64,000 bases of DNA, taken from positions 1-64,000 of the forward strand of contig JAGZJZ010000031.1 of NCBI GenBank assembly GCA_018365455.1. The letters run 5' to 3'. The position numbers were made by a program, and so were the translations under genes. Source of the DNA: Clostridiales bacterium (GTDB lineage Bacteria; Bacillota; Clostridia; Lachnospirales; Lachnospiraceae). This document shows, in pieces, positions 35,901 through 43,171 of this stretch; position 1 is the stretch's first letter; every line of letters begins with the position of its first letter. The notes beneath the pieces were generated by a model that saw only the letters and a program-made list of their open reading frames with translations, had not been told where the DNA came from and made no database searches.

Positions 35901-36682
35901 AGGCAGATAAAAAGAATCTGACAGCACTGGTACAGGAAGTAGAGAAAAAAGACCTGAGCAAATATACGCCGGAAAGTGCAGCAGCATTTAAAAATGTACT
36001 GGCACAGGCACAGCATCTGCTGGTGGATGGAAATATTTCCATTCGCGACCAGAAGAAAGTGGATGATATGTATCAGTCATTAAAGTCTGCAGAAAGTCTG
36101 CTGGTAATGGCTAACACTTCAAAACCGGACGTGAAAGTACAGGTTCCGGGTGCCGTAAATGGCGTGAAAGTCACCGATACCTATACGGCATCTATGAACG
36201 TGACCTGGGAGAAGGCACCACGTGCAGAAAAATACCGCGTTTCCGTTTACCGTTACAGCACTAAGAAATGGAGCGTTGCAGGCGAGACTTCCGGTACCAG
36301 CATGAAGATTCGCAATCTGGCGCCGGGTGAGAGATACAGCGTTAAGATCGCACCGTTCAATGAAAGCGGATTAGGCGTGGAATCCTTATCGGTTAAGACT
36401 GCCACCCGTCCGTTAAAAGCAAAGATGAAATCCATCAAAAAATATGGAAAATCATCAGCTAAGATCACCGTTGTGAAGCAATCCTGCACCGGATACGCAT
36501 TATACGAAAGAGTGCAACCGGGCAAATACACCAAAGTAACGGCAAAATCCAAAAATGCGCTGATTCGAAAAGGCATCAAAAAAGGAAAGACCTATACTTT
36601 TAAAGTACGGGCATATGTAAAGAACGGGGATAAGACCTATTGGGGTAAATATTCCAAGACTATGAAATTCAGATTGAAATAA
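29960..36682 (+). CDS. Giant secreted GH2 glycosidase (beta-galactosidase type) with F5/8C, Ig-like, FIVAR and Fn3 modules
   Basis: 2240 residues. The signal peptide ends after TAFA (residue 25). The GH2 sugar-binding, Ig-like and barrel domains fill about 45-650. The acid/base Glu is E451 in MWSIGNEIW and the nucleophile is E538 in YGSEIAS; NAIRVTHNP is also diagnostic. A DUF4982-like and an invasin-like domain follow (about 650-880), then Big4-type Ig repeats and an F5/8-type-C-like domain (about 1054-1213). Further come cadherin-like and Ig-like repeats, a second discoidin-like region (about 1555-1770), three FIVAR modules (1849-2052) and two basic Fn3 domains. No sortase motif is present. 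It would release terminal beta-galactose, or another beta-sugar, from extracellular glycans. Confidence 0.93.
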   Translation: MKKRLVALGLTLCMVCSSISMTAFAREEPAVSLLSSENEADRSMLFNDGWKFLLGDPGGAESKDFDDTSWRSLDLPHDWSIEFDFNYNSPATSECGYLDGGTGWYRKTFVLPESMKDKEISIDFGGIYMNSTTYVNGKSVGNYPYGYMPFTYNITDELVCDGKTKNVIAVKVVNQLQSSRWYSGSGIYRDVHLTVTDKVHVDHWGTQITTPDIENGSGKVDVTTKVKNDTDKEQTVQVRQTVMDGNGQAVTEPVTSEDVTLPSGETQPVSQTTTVADPALWSTKDPNLYYLKTDIVKGDKVLDSSESRFGFRYFEFTTDNGFYLNGEWMKLHGVCMHHDQGSLGAVANYTAIERQMRIMKDMGVNAIRVTHNPADDKLIEICDKMGLMVIDEAFDTWQGGKKTYDYGRFFTKAATHPDAAPGQTWAEFDIKNMVERGKNYPSIIMWSIGNEIWTTNSSEGVQTAKNLVKWVKEIDTTRPTTIGEDKFRGNMSDTSSNLGNANMVAVFDAVDVPGLNYSENRYDAQHREKPDWALYGSEIASATSSRGVYAHPDTVNSGASIPFQQSSYDTDCVGWGRTAQDSLVRDRDRKFVAGEFVWTGFDYIGEPTPWNQSTTTPPKSSYFGIVDTAGLPKDSYYLYQSQWTDVKDNPMVHILPHWNWEDSNLKSKVTDRNGKIPVRVYTNARSVELYFKAADDTSEGIGTLVDQKKTFETVTPYKNVAEVKDNKDQEYQQTADGKLYLEWRMDYKPGTLTAVAYDKDGQKIAEDVVASAADPAAVSLKPEKNVLTADGRDISYVEVDITDADGTVVPTADNEVIFNVSGNGKIVGVDNGDASSHERYKDTNGIWKRKAFNGKAVVLVQSTKDGGSFTLTASSEGLRGDSVNVFTTETPVAADQILGYNAKAVTAILGEKVNLPEKVEAVYGDGSKRKLSVKWDDIPKELLEKEGVFQAAGTVETGDRIEIKVTIIGILGIKDVRVVTGVNEIPQLPDTAELVYTDGSQKKVNVTWGAITPEQVAQTGEFEVKGTLEGIEKYSAKAIVRVTEELVYAKNIATRVGSALYPKPSASYNNVDDYVNNHDNNMSSNINDGNISRTPSWNNWVNGNGDKKESWVQLEFEEAAQIGKAGIHFYTDGQTRKPAKVTIQTSMDGTTWTNAANQDHVDDFGDAAEDWAKEYPVNFDPVTAKFVRILMEGQPKDGGFKPVGISELKVYTGVTAASETAALEDLQVNGETIEGFAAEQFNYTVTSAYPYEIPAVTAKAKDHGSVFVIPAQTIDEQTKVFVKSESGEAEAVYTVSFEKMPLKLNQAEISMANTTIPENSSEVITTKAILEDGTVLDSSLAGVEYKLSSRDGAKAEISKGKLNAIREGTLTIQSEVTYNGVVIKADPVKVTIEKNKEEIQITSYEEVRISTKPGVAPELPGTVKASVDGSFDRDVEVTWDSISEADYAEFGSIKIRGFVVGQNLRPTAVIEVKDVAAAMQYALATPVNVIPALPETTTVYYSDGTAVSEVPVTWEEMSQEQFNVANDTMVTVQGTAEKDGTTVPVTAQVRVTSTNVETSENYYQLRNGYELPFAVASFTNDGADSTDRVYKLNDGNISFAQQDAQGKNIWCNWQRVGRQSDWVGVIMAKEGDVVERFADSLKVGFFKESGTSGIQYPTTYKVEYYTGPLDFAVPGFSEVKNPRGHIEEIADHPFNDDANWTEVTYLNDAGETVDTPPVIVSEDMTNIQFVPVKTCIVRVNMESSSSNAFGITEIQAFGKNVLPQTDYQVIDLKAGETSIEGFDQEVKDYVVNLSNDTIPQISAEWENNASVTILQATKANPKAKVIMLAENGMPDTQKIYTVKFNIPTDRTNLDQAIADGKAVEEGKYTKASYRYLADALKEAGELKADALQGQINDAVRAIYSAIEGLTEKADVTELVQALQTADKMIEMSDAYTPDSLSGLPAAISNAQKVRDKDTATQKQVNEAAKVLNEEIQKVLKKADKKNLTALVQEVEKKDLSKYTPESAAAFKNVLAQAQHLLVDGNISIRDQKKVDDMYQSLKSAESLLVMANTSKPDVKVQVPGAVNGVKVTDTYTASMNVTWEKAPRAEKYRVSVYRYSTKKWSVAGETSGTSMKIRNLAPGERYSVKIAPFNESGLGVESLSVKTATRPLKAKMKSIKKYGKSSAKITVVKQSCTGYALYERVQPGKYTKVTAKSKNALIRKGIKKGKTYTFKVRAYVKNGDKTYWGKYSKTMKFRLK

Positions 36683-36691
36683 GAAATAAGT

Positions 36692-36750
36692 AAAAGCAGC
36701 ATCCTGTGAGATTCGCCATCGGCGGTCATCCACAGGATGCTGCTTTTTCA
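36692..36750. terminator. Bidirectional terminator between GH2 and the CNNM/CorC gene
   Basis: AAAAGCAGCATCCTGTG pairs with CACAGGATGCTGCTTTTT, with an inner GCC-ATC-GGC. A and T tracts on both sides serve both convergent genes. Confidence 0.88.
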
Positions 36751-36801
36751 GGTAATGCATATATTCAGGTGCTGCAGATATCCGTATTTCTACTGCGGTG
36801 C

Positions 36802-38130
36802 CTATTCTTGATCTGCTTCCGGTTCGCCGGGAGGAAGTTCTGTTTCCGGGGCATCCGGATCCTTGTCCGTTTCCGGAAGATACATGTGTACTTTATCAAT
36901 CCTGTTTTTATCCACGGCATCTACCACAAGGCGTATGCCGTTTTCAGCCACCACAAATTCTCCCTGCTGGGGAAGGTGGTCCAGACGTTCGATAATGTAG
37001 CCCCCGATGGAGTCATAATCTTCGGAATCAAAGTCCAGTCCTAAGGCATCGTTTACATCATCCAGCTTCATGGAACCTTCTATTACATATTCCAGGTCAT
37101 TGATGGAGCGGATCAGATCCTCTTCATCCTGATCATATTCGTCCCGGATTTCACCAACGATTTCTTCCAGAAGATCTTCCAGGGTAATGAGTCCGGCAGT
37201 TGCGCCGTATTCATCCAGTACAATGGTAAAATTAATGGAATCCTGCCGCATTTCTACCATAAGTTCAGAAGTCTTCTTATATTCGTAGGTAAAATAAGGT
37301 TCACGCATGATATCGCGTATATGGAATTCTTCGGAAGGTTTGCAAAAGAGCAGATCCTTCACATTAATGATGCCGATTACGTTATCCGGACTTTCTTCGT
37401 AGACCGGAAGCCGCGTAAATTTTTCCTGCTCAAAGACATCAATAATCTCATCATAGGTGCTGTTGATATCAATGGAAACCATGTCCACACGGGGAACCAT
37501 AATATCTTTTGCCTGGGAATCACCAAAATCGAATACATTGTAGATCATCTGGCGCTCCTCACTTTCGATTACCCCTTCCTCATGGCTTACATCCACAATT
37601 GTCCGCAATTCATGTTCTGTCATAGCGTTCATTTTCGCAGAAGGGTCTATCCGCAGTATGCGCAGGCATACATAAGACAGTTTGTTGATCAGAAAGATAA
37701 CCGGCGTCAGAGCCCGCATCATAAACAGAATAATCCCGGCATAACCCATGGACAGCCGTTCCGCGTATAAGGTGGCAAGAGTCTTCGGTGTTATTTCTCC
37801 AAATAATAAGATTAACAGGGTTAAAACTCCGGTTGCTATTCCTACAGCAGCATTGCCCCAGATATTAAGGGCAAGTGTAGTTGCCAGGGCAGACGCGGAC
37901 AGGTTGACGATATTATTGCCGATTAAAATTGCGCTCAGCATTTTACCGGAATCATCAATTACCTTGAGAAGGGTAACCGCCTTTTTATTTCCCTGGTCTG
38001 CAAGAGTTTTAATTCTGATTTTATTTACAGTTGTCAATGAAGTCTCCGCAGAAGAAAAAAATGCGGATAATCCAATCAGGGCGATCAGCACGCCCAATTG
38101 TATGGCATCACTTGAATCCAAATACATCAT
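36802..38130 (-). CDS. CNNM/CorC (HlyC) family membrane protein
   Basis: 442 residues. A DUF21 (CNNM) membrane domain of about four helices (1-190), a CBS pair (about 205-330) and a C-terminal CorC/HlyC domain. Often annotated hemolysin, the family is more likely concerned with Mg2+ or Co2+ export. AAGGAG directly abuts two ATG codons (38130 and 38127). Spacing is tight for either, and a TTG three codons in would be better placed, so the exact start is uncertain. It is divergent from the sortase-anchored gene. Confidence 0.9.
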   Translation of the reverse strand: MMYLDSSDAIQLGVLIALIGLSAFFSSAETSLTTVNKIRIKTLADQGNKKAVTLLKVIDDSGKMLSAILIGNNIVNLSASALATTLALNIWGNAAVGIATGVLTLLILLFGEITPKTLATLYAERLSMGYAGIILFMMRALTPVIFLINKLSYVCLRILRIDPSAKMNAMTEHELRTIVDVSHEEGVIESEERQMIYNVFDFGDSQAKDIMVPRVDMVSIDINSTYDEIIDVFEQEKFTRLPVYEESPDNVIGIINVKDLLFCKPSEEFHIRDIMREPYFTYEYKKTSELMVEMRQDSINFTIVLDEYGATAGLITLEDLLEEIVGEIRDEYDQDEEDLIRSINDLEYVIEGSMKLDDVNDALGLDFDSEDYDSIGGYIIERLDHLPQQGEFVVAENGIRLVVDAVDKNRIDKVHMYLPETDKDPDAPETELPPGEPEADQE

Positions 38131-38233
38131 CTCCTTAAATCAATATAGTTATAGTGAATATACAATATTTCCGGTTCAAATGCAAGGATTCAAAAAAATT
38201 GAAAAATATTGTTAATAATTTTGTAATAAATAC

Positions 38234-38263
38234 TTGATAAATGTGAAACAAATGTGTTATAAT
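38234..38263 (+). promoter_or_regulatory. Promoter of the sortase-anchored protein gene
   Basis: TTGATA (38234-38239), 18-bp spacer, TATAAT (38258-38263), about 80 nt before the start codon. Confidence 0.65.
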
Positions 38264-38345
38264 AATGCGGACTCAAACCTGCGGCAAAATTTTATGCTTA
38301 TGCAACGCAGTAGTGGATAAATACAAAAGATCAGGAGGATGTGGT

Positions 38346-40247
38346 ATGAAATCAGGGCGACAAAAGAAAAAACCGAAAATGCGTATATGGAGCATGGTTC
38401 TGGCATTCGCATTAGCAGCGGTGAATATACTGCCCATGCAGACGGCAGAAGCGGCAGAAATGCATACCGTTTATTTAAACGGAGAGGGCGGCTCAAATGA
38501 AAATTCCGGACAAAGCAGCGAAAGTGCGGTATCGTCCATTACAAAGGCAAAAGAACTGCTGGGTGAAAGCGGAGGAACGATTATGGTGACCGGGACTTTA
38601 AATGTGTCCTGGGAAACGACCTGGTCCATGCCGTCGGGAAGTGTTATAAAGGCAGCCCCAGGTCTGGAAGGACCGGTGATTGCGGTGGCAAAAGACGGAG
38701 CCCTTACGCTTAACAATATTGTAATAGATGGACAAAAAGGTAATATCATATCCAACAGCGGATATCTGTCGCTGAAAGACAATGTTACATTACAGGCATC
38801 CGGCAGCCGGGTCAGTGCAGAATCGGCGGTATACACGGCAAAAGAAGCAACGACGATGAAGGACGGCGTTCTTATTGCAGGTGTGAAAAAAAATGAAAAG
38901 GATACTGAGGCATCGGAAACAACGACAACAGAGACATCGGCAGCAGAGACAGCAACAGACCCCTCATCACCGGATACGGCAGCAACCGAAATCACAGAAA
39001 CTACAGTTCAGAATCCATCCACGGAGTCTGAGTCCTGGCAGCAGGATACGCCGGGTCAGAGCGAATCCCAGGCAATTACCACAACGCCTGCAACCGAAGC
39101 ACCGGTTCCGGGCACATCGGCGTCCCAGACGGAAGCAGCGATTACGGAGGCAGCCCCGGAAGATATGGAAACTGAAGCACCGGCTGGAAATAAGAGTAAC
39201 ACGCAGGCAACTACAAAACCGGAAACAGAACAGGCGGAATCTATAGAAACTACAGAACCTACAGAATCTATAGAAACTACAGAATCTGCAGAACCTGCAG
39301 AACCTACAGAACCTGCAACTTTCACAGATAAAAACTCTGGGAATAAAAATGAAGGGGCAAAGACGCCAGGGACTGAGAAAATGGATACGAAGCAAGACTC
39401 ACATACTAGGATCCCCACGGAAGAACCAATAAGTAACTTTGACACCTTCATCGAAATGGTCTATTCACTGCAGGTAGAAAGCAGAGCGGATATCAGCAGC
39501 GTAGTAGAAGCTGCCAAAATATACGATGCATTGAGTGATAATGAAAGAGGCCAGGTGACAAAAGAGGCATACAATCTTTTGATTCAGGCACAGAATACGT
39601 CAGGCGTATGGAACCATGCCCACAACAGTGTCAGCGTATCCGGTAATCTGCCCTGGTATGTGCAGTTTACAGCTGAAATAAACAACTCCAGAGACAGCGG
39701 TGATAACAGCAAGATCATAGTGCCCTACGACCTGAAATTATGGGATATGTACCGGAATACGGAATATGTCCTGGGGCAGGGAGAAAAAGTGACGGTGACC
39801 ATGCCGGTACCGGATACGGACCTTTCTAATGGTCTGACAATCTATCATTATAAGGCAGATGGAACAACAGAAGTATTGCATCCGGTTATAAATGGAGACA
39901 CCATGAGCTTTGAAACAAGCTCGTTTAGTCCCTTTGATGTGGCAGGCGGTACCCTGCTTGCAGGTATGGGAGTGAACAACAGTAACAATTATACGGGCGG
40001 AAGTACCCCATCCTCTAACCAGACAAATAACAATTCAAACAGTACATCCAATCATACACCCGGCAATACATCAGGTAATTCAACCGGAAGCAGTACCACG
40101 AACCTGAAACCACAGCCGGCAGGAAATACACTGGCTGCAGCCCCAAATACCGGAGATGCCACCCCGATAGCAGTAATGGTAATAGGATTTGTGATTTCAG
40201 GAGGAGCTATTTTTATGATGCTCAGAGGGAAAAGAAAGATGCAATAG
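38346..40247 (+). CDS. Sortase-anchored surface protein with Thr/Glu-rich stalk
   Basis: 633 residues. A signal peptide probably ends near QTAEA. An N-terminal parallel-beta segment follows (VYLNGEGGSNENSGQ, GGTIMVTGTLNVS, ALTLNNIVIDG), then a Thr/Glu/Pro/Ser-rich stalk of about 160 residues with short ESIETTEP-type repeats, and a folded region around 370-540. The C terminus is a sortase signal: APNTGD, a hydrophobic segment, then RGKRKMQ. AGGAGG precedes ATG 38346; an upstream ATG at 38265 lacks a ribosome site and signal peptide. It would be displayed on the cell wall as an adhesin or glycan-binding protein. No sortase gene is in the window. Confidence 0.85.
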   Translation: MKSGRQKKKPKMRIWSMVLAFALAAVNILPMQTAEAAEMHTVYLNGEGGSNENSGQSSESAVSSITKAKELLGESGGTIMVTGTLNVSWETTWSMPSGSVIKAAPGLEGPVIAVAKDGALTLNNIVIDGQKGNIISNSGYLSLKDNVTLQASGSRVSAESAVYTAKEATTMKDGVLIAGVKKNEKDTEASETTTTETSAAETATDPSSPDTAATEITETTVQNPSTESESWQQDTPGQSESQAITTTPATEAPVPGTSASQTEAAITEAAPEDMETEAPAGNKSNTQATTKPETEQAESIETTEPTESIETTESAEPAEPTEPATFTDKNSGNKNEGAKTPGTEKMDTKQDSHTRIPTEEPISNFDTFIEMVYSLQVESRADISSVVEAAKIYDALSDNERGQVTKEAYNLLIQAQNTSGVWNHAHNSVSVSGNLPWYVQFTAEINNSRDSGDNSKIIVPYDLKLWDMYRNTEYVLGQGEKVTVTMPVPDTDLSNGLTIYHYKADGTTEVLHPVINGDTMSFETSSFSPFDVAGGTLLAGMGVNNSNNYTGGSTPSSNQTNNNSNSTSNHTPGNTSGNSTGSSTTNLKPQPAGNTLAAAPNTGDATPIAVMVIGFVISGGAIFMMLRGKRKMQ

Positions 40248-40281
40248 CTGCATAAAACCTTCTCTTTTCACATATATTACT

Positions 40282-40391
40282 CTAGAACATGATTTAAAAT
40301 TCATTGGATCAATCTGGATGTCCAGCTTTTAGGGAGGTACCCCGGGAAATGCGGACTAAAGCTTGATACAGATAATTTTAAACACGCGCTA
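40282..40391. repeat. 110-bp copy of the palindromic element family
   Basis: CTAGAACATGATTTAAAATT at the left and ATTTTAAACACGCGCTAG at the right are inverted, and the arms pair to a GGTACC centre near 40336. It ends one base before the AGGAGG ribosome site of the next gene, so it forms most of that gene's leader. Confidence 0.7.
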
Positions 40392-40405
40392 GGAGGAAGC
40401 GTTCT

Positions 40406-40780
40406 ATGGATAACACTGCAACGAAAAAATCCGGAGTCATGCTGGTGATCAAGTCCCTGGTAGTATCTTACCTGACAACCGGGATCTTACTGCTGATTTT
40501 AGCTCTGTTGCTTTTTAAAATGGAATTAAATCAGAGTAAAGTATCCATTGGCATAATAGGGATATACATAATTGCCAGTTTCATTGGGGGATGGATTGCG
40601 GGAAAAGGAGCCGGAAAGCAGAAGTTCCTGTGGGGACTTCTCATAGGCAGTGCATATTTCTTAATGCTCACAGCAATTTCCCTGATTACAAATGGAAGCC
40701 TGCAATCTGAGCTTCCGCAGCTGTTTACCACGTTGCTGCTCTGTATGGGAGGCGGCATGCTGGGCGGTATGTTATCGTAA
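40406..40780 (+). CDS. TIGR04086 family membrane protein
   Basis: 124 residues with four hydrophobic helices and glycine-rich turns (FIGGWIAGKGAGKQKFLWGL, CMGGGMLGGML). The size and pattern match TIGR04086/DUF3792, a small Firmicutes membrane family of unknown function. AGGAGG lies upstream, immediately after a palindromic repeat. The gene is followed by a terminator, so it is probably transcribed alone. Confidence 0.85.
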   Translation: MDNTATKKSGVMLVIKSLVVSYLTTGILLLILALLLFKMELNQSKVSIGIIGIYIIASFIGGWIAGKGAGKQKFLWGLLIGSAYFLMLTAISLITNGSLQSELPQLFTTLLLCMGGGMLGGMLS

Positions 40781-40789
40781 GAAATATGG

Positions 40790-40834
40790 AATTAGAGACG
40801 ACGCTTAAAAAACATCGTCTCTAATTTGATTTTT
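40790..40834 (+). terminator. Terminator before rho
   Basis: AATTAGAGACGA pairs with TCGTCTCTAATT around an A-rich loop, followed by TGATTTTT. Confidence 0.8.
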
Positions 40835-40854
40835 GGTAATAATTGTGTTATAGT
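40826..40854 (+). promoter_or_regulatory. Probable rho promoter
   Basis: TTGATT (40826-40831), 17-bp spacer, TATAGT (40849-40854), overlapping the tail of the previous terminator. It would give a leader of about 130 nt before the rho ATG. Confidence 0.5.
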
Positions 40855-40993
40855 ATATGAGAGTCTAATTAAGAATCAAAGTCATTTCAGACGCGAACCC
40901 CAAATCAACGCAGATTATGAATTTTAATTGTGAATCAAAAAATCGCATATGGAAAGGAGATATTTGTAACAAAGGTTATAAATAAGTACTTAA

Positions 40994-42676
40994 ATGAGAG
41001 AAAAATATGAATCATTATCAGTAGCGGTATTGAAGGAATTGGCTAAATCCCGGGGACTTAAGAATATTTCAGCCCTGAAAAAAAGCCAGGTAATCGAACT
41101 CATGCTTGCAGAAGATGAAAAAAATGGTGCAGTGAATGATGCAGAACAGAATACTGAAGGTGCGTCTGCCACTATAGAAGAACCAAAGAAAACCGCGCCG
41201 TCTCAAAAGGCAGAGAATGTGCAGAAAGCGGATAATACCCAGAGAACAGAGCATACACAAAGAACGGACAATACCCAGAGAAGCGAAAGCATGCAGAGAA
41301 CGGACAATACCCAGAGAACCGAAAATATGCAGCGTACAGACAATATACAAAGGTCTGAAGGTATGCAGAGAACAGACAATACCCAGAGAACAGAAACCGT
41401 GCAGAGAACAGACAATACCCAGAGAACGGAAAACATGCAGAGAACGGACAATATCCAGAGATCCGAAAACATGCAGCGCACAGACAGTGTACAGAGAACG
41501 GAAAACAATCCTGGATCAGAAGGCAAGAGTACGGATATGTCACAGCTTGACAGCGGCATTACGGCGAATGGAATTCTGGAGGTGCTGCCGGATGGATATG
41601 GATTTATCCGCTGTGCCAACTACCTCCCAGGGGAAAATGATGTCTATGTGTCACCTTCCCAGATCCGCAGATTTAACCTGAAAACAGGTGATATCATTAC
41701 CGGAAATACAAGAGTCAAGACCCAGCAGGAAAAATTCAGCGCTCTGTTATATCTGAAGAGTATCAATGGTTTTCATCCCTCAGAAGCAACAAAAAGATTA
41801 AATTTTGAAGATATGACCCCTATTTTCCCAAATAAAAGAATGCGCATGGAACGCACCACCAAAGGTACCGCTATGCGAATCGTAGATCTAATTTCCCCCA
41901 TCGGCAAGGGGCAGAGGGGAATGATCGTATCCCCGCCTAAAGCAGGTAAGACAACTTTATTAAAAGATGTTGCCAAATCCATCTTACAGAATAATCCGGA
42001 CATGCATCTGATCATTCTTCTGATCGATGAACGTCCTGAGGAAGTAACGGATATCAAAGAAGCGATCTGCGGAAGCAATGTGGAAGTGATTTATTCTACC
42101 TTTGACGAACTGCCTGAACACCATAAAAGGGTTTCCGAGATGGTAATGGAACGTGCCAAAAGGCTGGTAGAGCACCGCAAAGAAGTTACAATTCTGCTGG
42201 ACAGCATTACCAGGCTTGCAAGAGCTTATAACCTTACGGTTCCGCCAAGCGGAAGAACATTATCCGGTGGTCTTGATCCGGCTGCCCTGCATATGCCGAA
42301 GCGCTTCTTTGGAGCTGCACGAAATATGAGAGAGGGCGGAAGCCTTACCATATTGGCAACGGCGCTAGTGGATACCGGAAGTAAGATGGACGATGTTGTA
42401 TATGAAGAGTTCAAAGGAACCGGTAATATGGAACTTGTTCTGGACCGTAAGCTTTCCGAACGACGGGTATTCCCTGCAATTGATATTCCAAAATCGGGAA
42501 CAAGAAGAGAAGATCTTCTGCTGGACCCGGAAGAGCAGGAAGCAGTTTATATCATGCGTAAAGCATTAAATGGTATGAAATCCGATGATGCGGTAGAAAA
42601 TATACTGAATATGTTCGTTCGTACACGAAATAATCAGGAATTTGTGCAGATGGTAAAAAAGCAAAAATTCATTTAG
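40994..42676 (+). CDS. rho: Transcription termination factor Rho with a hexapeptide-repeat insertion
   Basis: 560 residues. Residues 1-40 are the Rho_N helical domain (LSVAVLKELAKSRGLKNI). Residues 76-171 are an insertion made of 16 hexapeptide units of the form [TMIV]QR[TS][DE][NSHGT]. The RNA-binding cold-shock-like domain follows (NGILEVLPDGYGFIR), then the RecA-type ATPase with Walker A SPPKAGKTTL, LLIDERPEEV and the SITRLARAYN stretch. The hexameric helicase ends transcription of untranslated RNA. A stop codon lies directly before the ATG and no ribosome site is within 12 nt. The nearest AAGGAG is 35 nt upstream. Confidence 0.96.
   Translation: MREKYESLSVAVLKELAKSRGLKNISALKKSQVIELMLAEDEKNGAVNDAEQNTEGASATIEEPKKTAPSQKAENVQKADNTQRTEHTQRTDNTQRSESMQRTDNTQRTENMQRTDNIQRSEGMQRTDNTQRTETVQRTDNTQRTENMQRTDNIQRSENMQRTDSVQRTENNPGSEGKSTDMSQLDSGITANGILEVLPDGYGFIRCANYLPGENDVYVSPSQIRRFNLKTGDIITGNTRVKTQQEKFSALLYLKSINGFHPSEATKRLNFEDMTPIFPNKRMRMERTTKGTAMRIVDLISPIGKGQRGMIVSPPKAGKTTLLKDVAKSILQNNPDMHLIILLIDERPEEVTDIKEAICGSNVEVIYSTFDELPEHHKRVSEMVMERAKRLVEHRKEVTILLDSITRLARAYNLTVPPSGRTLSGGLDPAALHMPKRFFGAARNMREGGSLTILATALVDTGSKMDDVVYEEFKGTGNMELVLDRKLSERRVFPAIDIPKSGTRREDLLLDPEEQEAVYIMRKALNGMKSDDAVENILNMFVRTRNNQEFVQMVKKQKFI
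41219..41506 (+). repeat. 18-bp tandem repeats inside rho
   Basis: Sixteen 18-bp units encode the hexapeptide repeats, with a 36-bp higher-order period because TQRTDN-like and MQRTEN-like units alternate. CAGAGAAC and ACAATACCCAGAG recur almost unchanged, so copy number is prone to vary by slippage or recombination. Confidence 0.9.
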
Positions 42677-42703
42677 ATACAGGCATAAATTAGCTAAAAT
42701 ATC

Positions 42704-42732
42704 TTGCATTTTGACAAGTGGTGTGATATAAT
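42704..42732 (+). promoter_or_regulatory. rpmE promoter
   Basis: TTGCAT (42704-42709), 17-bp spacer, TATAAT (42727-42732). It starts about 28 bp after the rho stop and gives a leader of roughly 175 nt. Confidence 0.6.
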
Positions 42733-42739
42733 TCAAACG

Positions 42740-42914
42740 TTGTTTTAAAACTGTAGGGACTTACAGGGCTAGCCCGGGTTACCTTGCTGTGGAAACATCA
42801 GGAGCAGCATTGACCGGGAATTGATCTGTGCAGACCACGACCGATAGGCGGCGTAGGGAGGTAAATGTGCATGGATATGCAGTTCACAAAATAAGAAGAA
42901 GAGGTGAAACCATC
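42740..42914 (+). promoter_or_regulatory. Long rpmE leader, possible L31 autoregulatory RNA
   Basis: The leader is GC-richer than its surroundings and can form several hairpins. It also holds a GGGAGG ribosome site (42856-42861) before a tiny reading frame MDMQFTK (42871-42894). L31 leader motifs are known in Firmicutes; I cannot confirm a covariance match by eye. Confidence 0.35.
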
Positions 42915-43124
42915 ATGAAAAACGGAATACATCCAGATTACAATCAGGCAACAGTAACATGTAACTGTGGAAACACATTCGTAACAGGTTCTACAAAGAA
43001 AGATATCCACGTGGAAATCTGCTCTAAATGCCATTCATTCTACACAGGACAGCAGAAATCAGCAGCAGCTCGTGGACGTATTGATAAGTTCAATAAGAAA
43101 TATGGTATTGATGCAGACAAATAG
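42915..43124 (+). CDS. rpmE: Ribosomal protein bL31, zinc-binding form
   Basis: 69 residues. MKNGIHPDYNQATVTCNCGN opens the protein and CSKCHSFYTG follows, giving the CxC...CxxC zinc ligands of the C+ (RpmE) form rather than the zinc-free RpmE2. The start at 42915 follows AGAGGTG; a longer upstream frame encodes nothing like L31. A GGTTGAG hairpin terminator follows, so it is a single-gene unit with its own promoter. Confidence 0.96.
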   Translation: MKNGIHPDYNQATVTCNCGNTFVTGSTKKDIHVEICSKCHSFYTGQQKSAAARGRIDKFNKKYGIDADK

Positions 43125-43139
43125 GTATGAATAAAGATA

Positions 43140-43171
43140 AGGTTGAGGTTGTGAAATCTCAACCTATTTTT
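43140..43171 (+). terminator. rpmE terminator
   Basis: AGGTTGAG pairs with CTCAACCT across GTTGTGAAAT, followed by ATTTTT. Confidence 0.85.

Noticed and set aside
38893..39451. Alternative frames through the Thr/Glu-rich stalk encoding Arg/Gln- or Cys/Phe-rich proteins
   Set aside because: Low-complexity repeats stay open in several frames; only the frame with signal peptide and sortase anchor makes sense.
41219..41506. CRISPR-like regular repeats
   Set aside because: The units are in-frame coding repeats without unique spacers, inside a conserved gene.
41069..41681. Other-frame proteins over the rho repeats
   Set aside because: The 18-bp repeat unit is a multiple of three, so every frame stays open; none of the alternatives has a ribosome site or domain.
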